Shown here: positions 33,560-44,080 of the stretch, piece by piece | Layout: every line of letters starts with the position of its first letter | How positions within the stretch are numbered: position 1 is the first letter of the stretch | Assembly: GCF_963678635.1 (NCBI RefSeq) | Contig: NC_087065.1 | Span: 15,849,853-15,913,852, forward strand | Origin: Symsagittifera roscoffensis | Taxonomy: Eukaryota > Xenacoelomorpha > Acoela > Convolutidae | DNA length: 64,000 bases | Direction of reading: 5' to 3' | The notes under the pieces: model-generated | Database searches by the model: none | What the model was told of the DNA's origin: nothing | The model's input: only the letters and a program-made list of their open reading frames with translations | Program-made: the position numbers and the translations under genes

Positions 33560-36170
33560 AATGATGAAATGAAAAAAAAATGGGAAAGTTTTTTTTGTAT
33601 AGTGTACGGGCGCAGGATCGGTTCACATCGAAGGACGGCACATTTCTTTGGAAGCACCTTTTTGATGCTCGCAAGATGCAAGACGTCATTCAGCATACGT
33701 TGAAATTTTCTTACGAACATCTGCATATGGGTTTGGAGTACCGACGAACAAAAGCTTGTCATTATTAGCAGTGGGCTTACGATGAAAACACTCCTTCAAT
33801 AATCTTTAACTTCATGTTTTTCCAAGATAAAAGTATTATCTATCAAGCCAGAAAGGTAGTCAAAACGGTGCGAAACAGCGTAAAACAGGTTCATTCACTT
33901 GAACGGTTGCATGCCCGAGAGTGAAATGGAAATTCAAAAGGCAGCACAGGACTTAGATATGATCACAAGTTCTCTTAACTGTGGGGTACAAGTCATGGTA
34001 AACAATCCTTCCGGGCATAACAGTACATAGTTTGTTAACATACGAAACTTTAAGCAACTGAAGAAACTAGATGCGGTTAAGCAAAAAAAAAGAGTTAAAG
34101 CGAGTAATGAGCTGCTTCTGGAGAAAGTCTCTCTAGCCAACAAAAACAAGGAGTCAAAAAAGTTGAAGAGACTTTCTAATCCAATGCATTGATGATAGCG
34201 TCTGGAAGCGAAACTGACTACAATTTTACTTTGGACTTGATTTTTGCGTAACTGTAAATGATCATTTGGCTTGGTTTTCAAGTAGAAAACATATAGTAAA
34301 AACAACTTTTGATGACAAATTGTTTCACGCAAATCGCATAATTAGGTAACGCGAACTCTGAATAGAATCCAAATACTAGTTCAGATCGAGATTAGATTGT
34401 TTTAAAATTCCAAATATACTGTTTTCTCCCTCACATCTGTTTGGCGAGGAACTTTCATCTTATATAATTTTTTGGAAATATGTCGATTCGGCTTCGCTTC
34501 AGGATAGTTTATAACACTAACAGTAAGACAAAAATTTTCGTAGAGTTACTGAAAAAAACCTGATGGTTCGCGCCTTGTCTTTTCCAAGTTAAAATGAACC
34601 TTGTCGCTGTAATTTCTGAAGTTCGGACCAAATTAAAATCTGAGACAGATGATTAGTTTCTCTCCAGTGATTTCCGCTGGGTAAAACAAGAAACTAACAA
34701 TCTTGAAAATCCAGAATCTCCGTAAGTGTAAGTTTCGCATGAAAATGACGAACAATTTAACGGGTAACATGCATCAATCGGCAGTAAATTAGAAAACCTG
34801 ATTCCTGAAAACCAAAAACAGCATCACCCCGAAAGCATCAGTCCTTGTTTTTTTTTTCGAACAATATATCGAAAAGCTTTCGTGAAAGCCATGGAATGTA
34901 CAAATACAGCACTGATTGCTTTATTATAAATTGAGTTTTGTTGAAACATCTAGAGAAACTAGATTGTGAAGCCATTCAAGTAGCCAAATTAGAGGAAATA
35001 AATAAAGATGGAGATGAATAAAACCCTAAATTTTTTCGGTCAAGATCACTTCTTACAATAATAGCAATATTTTTGAGAGGTTAATATGTAATCGTGTGAG
35101 AAAATTCAATGAGAATTTTTGTTTTTTTTATTAAAAAATTTGGACGTTGTAACAAACGATCAATTGTCGACGCAGTTCTGACCCTAAATGAACACATCGC
35201 AACCAACACACACCAACCCAACTAACTTTCCTGGATTTCTAGAAAGCATTTGATACAGTAGATCATTCAATAATTCTGATTAAGCTCAAGTGTTTTTGCT
35301 CTAGAATGCCAGTTCGTCAACTTTTAGGTCATACCTTGAAAATCGCAAACAGCAAACTAAAATATATCGACAAAAAACAGAACAAAACTTGTTGCCACAA
35401 GGTTCAATTCTGGTTCCTTTCGATTCATATATCATCTCAATGATCTACCGGTCATTGATCAATCCAAAAACAGATTGGTTTTTTTGCAGTTGATACAGCA
35501 CTGAAAACAAAGGAAAAATTTAAAAAACCATGTCAATATAATAAGCATCTAAAACTACTGGGACACAAATAATAGAAGAATTTCAATACTCGCAAAACTT
35601 GGGCGTAAACCTGGATTTGAATGGAAAATTTTATAGCCTCATCAAAAAATCAAAAAAGTTCTGTGAAATCTTTTATCAAATATGCATAGAGTTAACCTCA
35701 AAACAAATGATCATAGCGTACAAAACTTTTATTCAATCATATCTGCAATATGGAATACATGCATACGCTAACACTGACATCTCATCAACCACACCTCTTT
35801 AAATGAAAATTAAACGTATTACCAAAAACAATTTCTAGAAAGGCAAAAATGACAGCCCAAAGTTTATTAATTTTAATAAAAGAACTTTTATACCAAATTT
35901 TGAAATTATTGACCAAAGGTCTCATAAATGAGACTGAAATAGACAAAGTTTGAAAAGACGAATTAACTCAAACCAGAGAATGCGTAATGTAGCAAAACAA
36001 TTACCGATAAATAAAAGCTGTCACTAAAAACAATTGTTGCATAAAACGTCAGAAGTATGCTCAACATGGGCATCTAATTTTTCCCAAATTGGATAAATTT
36101 TATCAGAACAGCCACGACGGAACAACTTAACCATTTCAATCATGGAAAATTATTTGTTGGAAAACGGGAG
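33560..36170 (+). mobile_element. Old, heavily decayed LINE (plus strand)
   Basis: 33580-34200 reads in pieces like a LINE ORF1 protein. Its PSIIFNFMFFQDKSIIYQAR block resembles the conserved C-terminal part in which a pairwise RNA-binding domain ends, and a Lys-rich helical part follows. From 35235 a reverse-transcriptase remnant is visible (KAFDTVDHSIILIKLKC), then LPQGS-like and LND-like blocks with stops. At 35599-35802 lies the usual C-terminal stretch (ending YLQYGIHAYAN). Similarity to the RT tail fades by about 36170. Frame changes are many, so the element is ancient. It lies in the host intron between exons 4 and 5, opposite to the gene. Confidence 0.65.
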
Positions 36171-37144
36171 GCTCACCTACTTAAAATTGAAAATCAAAGT
36201 GTTGTTTCTCTTTCGATTTTTAGAAGTATAAAAACAGAAAAATTGCGAGCGCAAAACAATCTATCTTTTTTCTGAATTGAGGCGTTCAAAAGAAGTCTCT
36301 TGCAGTCTAATGGCGTCCTCCCAAACTGTTTTTTGTAAGCGAAAACAAAATGAAACCTGCGATTATATTGGTTACATTCTGCTGGAAAAAATGAAGTCTT
36401 ATGATTTTTATCAAATTAAATAGTGATTTCGAGAGAGTATTTTTCATTTTTCTACCCACCTCACATAATTATCAATTTCACGCGAAGTAAACAAAGTTGT
36501 TTAAAACATTGCATGTGCGAACAAACTGCTACAATTTGATTTGAGGCGAACAATTGGCTCCCACTAGTTTACTCTAGCAAATTTATACTTTCCTAAATGA
36601 TGAATGAAGTAACTACTGGTTTCTTTTGTTTGATTTTAAACCGCGAGCCAATTGGACAATTTGAACAAAAATTTAATTTTGCATAGAGGAAAAAAGAGCC
36701 CGAAAACGTTTCGAATTTCTGTTTTTAGATTTATTATTTTTGTATATTTCTGTATTATTTATTTTTGAATTATTTCTGCGTTATCTCCGCTGCTGGTAAT
36801 ATCTGTCACTAGATCTAATTCAAAGTAGAAGGCTCGTCAGGTCTCGTCAGGTCTCGGCTTCGCCTTAATTTTGTCTCAACATGATTTTGCCTCATTGTTA
36901 GTTCGATTCCAACTCTAACTCAAATCTATTTTAGACGGAACAAAATTTAAAATGAAATTGTTCGCATGTGCATACTGAAGGGTCTTCAAGCGGTCGACAA
37001 AATCTGCCATTTTGATCATCTCTGTCAAAATATTTTTCAAGTTTCAGCCAAAAATATCTTAGAATTGATTCTTATCTAGTAGGCTCTTTATTTTACCTGA
37101 TCCGAACAAAAATAAATCAAATCAGGCCGCATATTTACAATTAC
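36171..37144. other. Intron, no gene seen
   Basis: Nothing recognised. A short duplication of 'aggtctcgtc' lies near 36840. Confidence 0.35.
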
Positions 37145-37243
37145 CTGGATGAGAAAGAAGGCAGTAAGAGCCCCTATCCTAGGCTTGAACAAATCTTCAT
37201 CGGGAAGACTGTGAAAGCCGTCTGGGTCCACAACTCGGTTGAG
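37145..37243 (-). CDS. Host vWA gene exon 4 (99 bp)
   Basis: Bounded by 'catttccag' and 'gtaattg', phase 0 at both ends, 33 codons. The peptide has DPDGFHSLPDEDLF and then a helical IGALTAFFLIQ. Together with exon 3 it looks like one alpha-helical globular domain in front of the vWA domain. The order of a Gly-rich Met/Gln block (exon 3) followed by Asp-Pro and an Ala-rich helix faintly resembles lysozyme/transglycosylase folds, but this is only an impression. Confidence 0.82.
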
Positions 37244-37751
37244 CTGGAAATGAAATACAAATGTGTTAAATGAGTATTAAATGATATTATGTTCAAGGTA
37301 AACTAGGAAAATCAATTACTTTACAAAGTTAGTACTCGCTAAATTAATTTAACTCGACAATTAATTTAACTCGACACCTGAGAGCTCACGATTTCTCCCG
37401 CCGGAAATATGCTTTAGCTTCGTGATATCTTAAGACGACATTAAATTTTCTATTTTCGACCAATACTTTGTTAATTTTCCTAGAGGCATAGTGTGAACTT
37501 ATTACAGGCTCGGCTGTTACTTGGATAAAATGCAAAATTCGATAAAGCCATCCAAAACTCGCTTTTTACAAGCCCATTTATAAAGCCCTTTTATACAGCC
37601 TCGTCTTTGTCAAAATATCGTTCACACGCCATTGATCTGATCCATAGCATGCCGAGGGGGTCACGGGGGTTCAATTTTTTTTTGCCAGACTTTTCCAAAA
37701 AAAAACTTGCCACTGACTTTTGAAACCAAACAGAAATGAGTCATTTCATAC
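37244..37751. other. Intron between exons 4 and 3, no gene seen
   Basis: 508 bases without any recognisable element, and one of the shortest confirmed introns of the gene. Confidence 0.5.
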
Positions 37752-37890
37752 CGCAGTGGTAGCCCAGCTTCGAGCCGCATCAAAATGTTGCATCGTCATT
37801 CCCCACATGCCGGTTCCGTTCTCTGGTAGGAGACTGCCGTTCTGTCCATAGTCGTACAAGTATGCTATTCTGTATAGCAGGAAGTTGTGA
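37752..37890 (-). CDS. Host vWA gene exon 3 (139 bp)
   Basis: Bounded by 'tcttttttag' and 'gtatgaaat'. Its first base completes the codon left by exon 2 (GA+T, Asp) and it ends in phase 0. It encodes 46 residues including LLYRIAYLYDYGQNGSLL and ENGTGMWGMTMQHFDAARSW. NGS and NGT are possible N-glycosylation sites, fitting an extracellular protein. Neither end nor middle shows a stop in the chosen frame. The domain is not recognised with certainty. Confidence 0.87.
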
Positions 37891-38079
37891 CTAAAAAAGA
37901 ACTGATTTGACTAAAACAGAACTGACTAAAATAGTGTGTCAATGATAATTATTCAAATCTCCCGGGTTGAGTTGGTTGAACTACGTATGATCCGACCGCA
38001 CATTCAAATACTTATTGGAAATAAGGGATTATTGTAGGCTTGGCAACTCTTGGGCCAAGTACAACTATGGCACATTCCC

Positions 38080-38420
38080 GGGTCGAGGTACTCGAATTAT
38101 GTCTCAACTTTCTCGACCTATGTTTTGACTTTCTGGACCGATATCGGGCATGTTTCGACTGTGCTCGATTTATGTTTCGGCAGTGCTCGACTTAGGGTTC
38201 AATTTTCTCAACCAAAATTGGGTACGTTTTGACTATCTCGACCTATGTTTCCACTTTCTCGACCTATGTTTAGGGTTTTTTGATCAAAATTGGGTATGTT
38301 TCGCCTTTCTCGACTTATATATCGTTTTTTTTTCGACCTGAGTTTCAATTTGCTAGACCAAAATTGGGTATGTTTCGATTTTGTGCTAACTGTTTCGAAA
38401 GTGCTTCTCGACCCGGAATT
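38080..38420 (+). repeat. Degenerate minisatellite, 'TTTCTCGACCTATG' motif
   Basis: About ten imperfect copies of a 20-25 base core (TTTCTCGACCTATGTTT, sometimes with 'ctcgattt' or 'ctcgactt') alternate with 'caaaattgggtatgtttcg' at roughly 65-base spacing. Open plus-strand frames across it are by-products of the repeat. Confidence 0.75.
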
Positions 38421-38783
38421 TCAGCCACTAAACTGCACTTGATCGACCTTCAGAGTCGAAGCATAAGTCTAGCCCCTCGACCCGCGTTACGCACCTAATA
38501 TCTTACTCATAATGTTTCTTATCAACTGTGGTGCGAAACGTACGAATGACACATTATGCCATCAAGTTTGAGAAGGGCGAAACGTGCTACATACTTATAT
38601 CACAATCGAAACCGATGAACTTTGAAATTTGAAATTTGAATTACTTTACCAGCTACATATACAACGCCAAAAGCAATATATTATGCCTGGAGGGAGATCC
38701 TAAAGAGCAGTACTGCTCATCGAGTAGGATATCCTGGAGAGTAAAGAGAAGACAGCCAGCATCAACTCAACAAACAAATTAAA
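38421..38783. other. LINE 3' flank/untranslated part, no gene seen
   Basis: Lies after the stop of the minus-strand LINE reverse transcriptase. The roughly 100 bases nearest 38783 probably are its 3' untranslated region. Confidence 0.35.
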
Positions 38784-39452
38784 TTAAGGGCTGAAATTAA
38801 AAAACAGTTTGTAGAGGTCCTGATTGTCTTTTAGGTAAGTTTGAAAAAACTGTTTATAGAGTCTCAAACAACTAACTTCTGACATTTCATGTATATTAAC
38901 AGGTATCAAGTCATTTTGTTTTAAATAGTTAAAAGCCTGCAGAATTCTAACTGTAAGCGATCTCTGTTTAGCGGTAGTAGAAAATGTTGCCACTTTAATT
39001 ACGCCTTTCGCTTTGCTCCTGGTACATGGTCCACTTTTTTGGGAGTAAATCTGAGACAGAAAACCAATTTTTTTGTCCGATTGCAATTCCATAAACAAGT
39101 ACTTAAACATCTCAAAAAAGTATAAATCGAAAACAGTAAGCAATTTATTTTCGTCCATAATTTCCTTAATTGATTCATATCTAAGTTTGAAAAAAATTGC
39201 TCTCAAGATTTTTTTTTCTAGTTTCATCATCTCGGTAAGGTGAGATTGGGATGTATTGCCGTATATTAAAATTCCATAAGTGATTGTAGGATTTACATAT
39301 GCTTTGTAGAAGCGAAGCATCTGCTGTTTACAAAAAACATACCTAACTTTCCAGACAATGCCACAAAATTTAGTTAATTTTTTGCACACATGTTCAATGT
39401 GAAATTTGAAAGTAAGTTTCTTATCAACAAAAATGCATAAATATTTACACAC
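38784..39452 (-). pseudogene. LINE reverse transcriptase, C-terminal region
   Basis: A 222-codon frame with the thumb/connection segment KLTFKFHIEHVCKKLTKF and the downstream YVNPTITYGILIYGN block. In elements of this group these follow the catalytic domain. It is separated from the RT frame by a single stop near 39460. Confidence 0.85.
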
Positions 39453-39461
39453 ATTTGTTAT

Positions 39462-40505
39462 TTAAACTGTAGTACCAAAAGCAAAGTAATCTTTTGAAAA
39501 GTTGTTACCAAATTTCATTATTTGAGTTTTACCAGGATTGACACAAAGTCCATTCGTTTTGAACCATCTATCCATTTTACTTAACGAGCTATCAAAACTA
39601 TCGCAACAATTTTTTTCTGCATTGCATATTGTAGTATCATCAGCGAATAGAACAACCTCAGATCCTTTAGCAATTTTCGGAAGATCATTTATATATATTA
39701 AAAACAAAAACGGACCTAAAACTGACCCTTGCGGTACTCCACATGACATAGAGCGACTAGAAGATATTTTATTATCAGTTTGAAAAAATTGAAATCGGTT
39801 TGTAAAGTAATTGTTTAGAAGACAAAGAATCCGGCCTCTAAATCCGTATTTTTCCAATTTTGCCAAAAGAAGATCATGATTTATGGTATCAAATGCTTTT
39901 TTGAGATCAACAAGGCATGATTGACCAACCAATTTTTTGTCCCATCCCTCTCTAATGCGATGAATTCGATTAATGCGTCCACGCATGACTTTTTCTTATG
40001 AAATTCAAATTGTTTTTCATAAAGAATCTTCCGCTCATTAGCAAAATTATACATTCTATTGAATATTATCCTTTCGAAAATTTTGCTGAGTGAACTGAGT
40101 AAACTAATAGGTCTATAATTTTCCAAAGAATCTTTTAAACCTCCCTTAAAAAAGGGGAATAACTTTTGCATCTTTTAAGCCTTGAGGAAAATAACCACTC
40201 TTAACGCATTGGTTGAAAAGGCTGCAAATTCTTACAGAAATTAAAGGCAGCGATAATTTTATAGTTTTGTTATTTATGCCATCATGATTATTTGAACCTT
40301 TGTTTTTCAACAAATGGCATATGGCATTTTCAATTTCCTTGTGGGTAATTACAAAAAACACCATTGATTTTTCGATGCGATCTACATAACCCAACGCTTC
40401 TTTGTAATCGAATTCAGAATTTCTCAGTTTCTCGCCAATTGAGGCAAAAAATTCATTAAAAACATCAGCAGCCAAAAACTCGTGTTTTTGGAGTTTCCTT
40501 TGCAA
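39462..40505 (-). pseudogene. LINE reverse transcriptase, catalytic region
   Basis: Three overlapping frames. 40146-40505 holds the N-terminal fingers part and ends at AKVIPLF. 39881-40171 holds NYRPISLLSSLSKIFERI and YEKQFEFHKK. 39462-39986 holds VDLKKAFDTINHDLLL (motif A), SCGVPQGSVLGPFLF (motif B) and LFADDTTI, the FADD active site. The change of frame near 40155 and 39960 marks two indels. The domains and spacing are those of Jockey/CR1-type LINEs. Confidence 0.9.
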
Positions 40506-40786
40506 AATTCATTAAAGGCCTGGAACAGCGTTTTCGAATTTCTACCATTTCCAACTTTTTTTGTCGTAATAAACTCTTTTTTCATTTCTTATTAACTTGG
40601 TTGCTAAATTTCTAGCTTGAGAATATTTCAGTTTATTCGATTCAGTAGGATTTTGTACCCACTTACTGAAAAGCCGATTGCGGTTTTTGAGTATTTTTTT
40701 GGTTTAATCGGTAACCCATGACTGTTTTTGTGATTTCGATTTTTCTAAGGGAGCAAAACGATCAATTGATGAAACTATGGATTCAA

Positions 40787-41650
40787 CTAACAGACATAAT
40801 TTCTCATTGGGATCACTAAGCTTTTTGACAATTTGTTTTCTAAGAGGAATAAATATTTATATATATAATAATCGTCACGGTAAAGATTTTTAAGATTTCT
40901 ATAGCAGTAATCTTGATTTTCTTGCGGATCAACATTTACGTAACCAGATATAATTACGGGAAAATGATCAGAAATAGTTGAATCCAGTGTTTTTACGTTG
41001 GCGTCAAAATTAGCAATTAAATGATCAATACATTTACTCGATGTTGGAGTAATGCGAGTTGGATCTCTATTCAAAATATGCGCACCACAGCTCTTGATTA
41101 GATAAATATAAGAATTGGAAATTGGCTTGCAATCTAAAGTTTAGATTAATATAAGAATTGGAAATTGGCTTGCAATCTAAAGTTCGATATTAAAATCTCC
41201 ACAAACAAGAAAATTAGTTTTCAAAGCATTTAAGTGCAGAAGGTAATTCTCAAAGTGATTCAAAAAAACCTCATTTTTGCTCTGTGGGGGTTTATAGACA
41301 ACCGAAATTTTAGTTTTGACTGATTTTTATACGATAGATATGTTGATGCATTCGAAATTAACCTCTATATTGTTTAACTGAAAATTCACATCATCGCGCA
41401 CATAAAACGCACATCCCCCGCCTCGCTGATATTTCCGGTGTTTAGAAATTAAGGGATGGTAGCCATCAAGATGATAGAGATTCAGATAATCCTTATCACA
41501 CAGCCAGGTTTCGCATAGCGCAATAATCAAAGGTTTTTGTTCTAACTGATTAATATCTATAACGAGTTAGTCGTGATGGCATCTCAGGGACCTTATATTC
41601 AAAAAATACAAAAAACTGTCTTTTAAGTCGCCCATATGACGTTCTTCTAC
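40787..41650 (-). pseudogene. LINE apurinic/apyrimidinic-type endonuclease
   Basis: Frames at 41327-41530 (IIALCETWLCDKDY, then GGGCAFYVRDDVNF), 41170-41320 (short, ending VCGDFNI) and 40787-41074 (SSKCIDHLIA, then STISDHFPVII). The CETWL, GDFN and SDHFPV blocks are the hallmark catalytic strands of the LINE endonuclease. Stops and frame changes separate them. A direct duplication of about 40 bases at 41100-41180 interrupts the region. Confidence 0.88.
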
Positions 41651-41699
41651 ATTTCTCTCCATTTCAAAAAAAATAGAACTTCAGTCAAGTTGATTGAAT

Positions 41700-41954
41700 T
41701 TATTTGCTAACGTCCTCTGTAACAGTTTTTTCTATATTGAGCGCTTCTGATTCATTTTCAATATTTAATTTCTTCGAGGCCTGATTATCAATATTCAATA
41801 TTTCTGGCGATAAATTCCTCTTTGACCATCTCCTCGAAAAACCAGGAGTTGAATTGGTATTTAGTTGAGCACCAGTATGGCGCCCAGTAATGAAGGTTTT
41901 ATGAACTGCTTGAGGATAGTTGTGAGGACTTGCCCGGTTTTGACTGATCTTCAT
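41700..41954 (-). pseudogene. LINE upstream ORF fragment
   Basis: 84 codons directly before the endonuclease on the same strand, with a basic N-terminus and three repeats of a NIDNQ/NIENE/NIEKT type segment. It has no known domain and may be the end of ORF1 or a leader of the LINE. Confidence 0.35.
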
Positions 41955-41989
41955 TTTAATTTCTTGAATTCATTTTTGGGAGCTAGCGC

Positions 41990-42310
41990 TACATTTTTAT
42001 GATCCAACTTTTGAGGAGAGTGACGGAATATTTGTGCTCGGGTGGTTTTTTCTCCAGACAAAATTCGATTTTTAACAATTTTTGACAGAATTTTTTTAAT
42101 ATTTTTTGAAAATTGCTATTAATCTGAGCACAATTATTTTCAAAAAAACATATATCATCCGTGATCATTTTTCGTAAAAATATGGGGGTTTAATGAAGGC
42201 CATTTCAATCAATGGGGGACAATTGACGCGCGCAATAGTTTGTGTTATTACGCGCGAACAAAGATTTAATCCCGTTCCAAATTGGCTCGAGGCGTGCTTT
42301 TTGGTCTATC
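41990..42310 (-). repeat. Dispersed repeat R1, copy 5
   Basis: Reverse-complement orientation: 'gacggaatatttgtgctcgggtgg', 'tctccagacaaaattcg', 'tttttgacagaattt', 'tgatcatttttcgtaaa', 'gacgcgcgcaatag' and 'cgcgcgaacaaagattt'. It starts directly beyond the LINE. Confidence 0.7.
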
Positions 42311-42329
42311 CAATTTTTTGCTAATTATA

Positions 42330-42725
42330 AACAAGACTATTGGTATATCAGGTCAAAGCCCTGAATGTTCTAAGTGCCCCGTAATCCATAACGAAGTGTT
42401 TTTGGGAAACTAGTGCAAAAACTTGAGTCGTACAAAATAATACGACCGATTACCTAAGCTAAGTCGTTTTAGAACTAGTTTGTTGCGCGTTATAAATGTT
42501 GCGCCACGACTAATGTTGTGCCCCGCATGAATAATTCGCGTTACGCTCTTAACATTATGTATAATTTTTTCAGAGCTCGCTTAAAGCGCACCCAATGGCA
42601 AATTTTTGTTTCGATCGCCGGAAATTGACAGAATAAAAAAATAAGACTGCTCGAATCAGTGATAGCCCTGAGTGTTCCAACTTCCCTTTTAATGGTTTTG
42701 GATAATTTGGTGTATTAGATGTTGG
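42330..42725 (+). repeat. Two copies of an 'AAGACTGCTCG..AGCCCTGA' repeat
   Basis: 'aagactattggtatatcagg..aaagccctgaatgttc' at about 42340-42380 recurs as 'aagactgctcgaatcagtgatagccctgagtgttcc' at about 42640-42680. A third copy is at 60026-60065. In two of the three places an R1 copy is within 150 bases, so both may belong to one larger element. Confidence 0.55.
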
Positions 42726-43700
42726 ATAAACTATGAATGATAGGCTGACAAAATCAGAAATAACTGTTGCCGTTTTTTTCTGGTTTTTCACCTTCCTCGT
42801 AAAACTCCAAAAAAAGCGTCTCAAGATTGTTCCCACGGCATTTTGTGATGCGGTTCAGATCCCATGTGTTCAGTGTTTTACCTATCTTTTTATACTCGCC
42901 ACTTTCGGTTGAAAAATGTTCTTTTCTTTTTGAAACACTACTAATTTCGACCAATGATACTGCCAAAAATCTCAACTTCTTCAGATTTTCTGACCCTGCT
43001 ATTATCATATTGGATATCTTTTAACGTTTCAATCAATTATAGTGTGTAGAGTTCTTAGCACCATTATGCCAATCAAAAAATTCAAAATTTCAAAGTTTTC
43101 GCAAAGAAAACTATTTAAAAATACTTGAAGCTCTAAATTTTTTCTTACGATTTTTTTTTGTTTTCCAGTCATTTTTCTCTAAAATCTGATTCCAATTGGC
43201 CATTATTACAATTACTGTCGAATATGCCTAAATTCTGTTATCACAACAAGCAGGAAAAAAATGCGATTGCTTTAAAAACTATTTTTTTAAGGTTGCGTTC
43301 GGACTATTCCGTGCTACTTGCTGGATTTCTTGTTTTCAACATATTATTCATTTCAATATTAGATGGATCTTTAGCAGAGATATACCATCAACATACTGCA
43401 GCGTGGTATGCAAAATGGCCAGAGTATCTGGCAAATCATAAACACATACGTATTTTGTCCTCGAGTGAAAAGTAACCAGCTATCCTCGTTCAATTGCAGA
43501 CAATAAACAAAAATTGATCACTCGGAAGAGCCAGCTATACGAAAAGGGCCAGCAGATGCAATCAGCACAATGGAGCTCAAGTTGAAACACCGAGACTGAT
43601 TAATTAAGAACTGTAGCAAAAACTCCATTTTCAATATGGGCTTGCCTTTTTATCAAATCTCGTTTGATGACTAAAAAGCCTGTTGTCAGAAAAAATATAG
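42726..43700. other. Intron; one unidentified 105-codon frame
   Basis: The plus-strand frame at 43158-43475 contains a 20-residue hydrophobic stretch (LLAGFLVFNILFISIL) that could span a membrane, and an aromatic-rich end. No family is recognised and there is no splice evidence. The rest holds nothing identifiable. Confidence 0.25.
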
Positions 43701-44080
43701 GTGGGAATTAGTGATTTCTTATACTCGCGTGCTTACGTGCCTTACTTTTAGCGTAAACAACCTCTGGCCCCAGAAAGAGAAAGGAGAAGGAACAAAACAA
43801 GCTTAGTGATCGGAGGGGTAAGTTCGCCGGACGAAGAGCGTAGAGCGGCGGAATGGGGGACGTTTTTTTTTGCCGTAGTGAAACGAGGGGGAAATAGAAC
43901 ATTGAGATGTTTCACTCAAGTACCCAAACAATATCACCGCTCTTAAGCTCACGCTCAGACGGAGTGTGCCACTTTTTGCGCTTGTTGACTGAGGGGACAT
44001 ACGCCCTCAGCCAACATTCCCACATAGCGTTTGCGTACGAAACTCCACGGATATACTTTTGTTATAAGTCAGAACTTTCG
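43701..44080. other. GC-richer island of unknown nature before the minisatellite
   Basis: A 380-base stretch with near-balanced base composition, in contrast to its flanks. It shows open frames on both strands but no motif. It may be the unique edge of the minisatellite element. Confidence 0.35.

Larger units (their letters stand above)
38784..41980 (-). mobile_element. LINE of the CR1/Jockey group (minus strand), broken
   Basis: From right to left: an ORF of 84 codons (41700-41954), an apurinic endonuclease region (41650-40787), the reverse transcriptase (40505-39462) and a C-terminal region (39452-38784). Frame changes occur near 40155, 39960 and in the endonuclease, and stops near 41550, 41320 and 39460. 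Blocks are still long and clear, so this copy is younger than the plus-strand LINE at 33.6-36.2 kb. It lies in the host intron between exons 2 and 3, same strand as the gene. Target duplication and polyA tail were not found. Confidence 0.9.

Noticed and set aside
33403-33762. 119-codon minus-strand ORF
   Set aside because: It is antisense to the LINE ORF1-like remnant and low in complexity, so probably a shadow.
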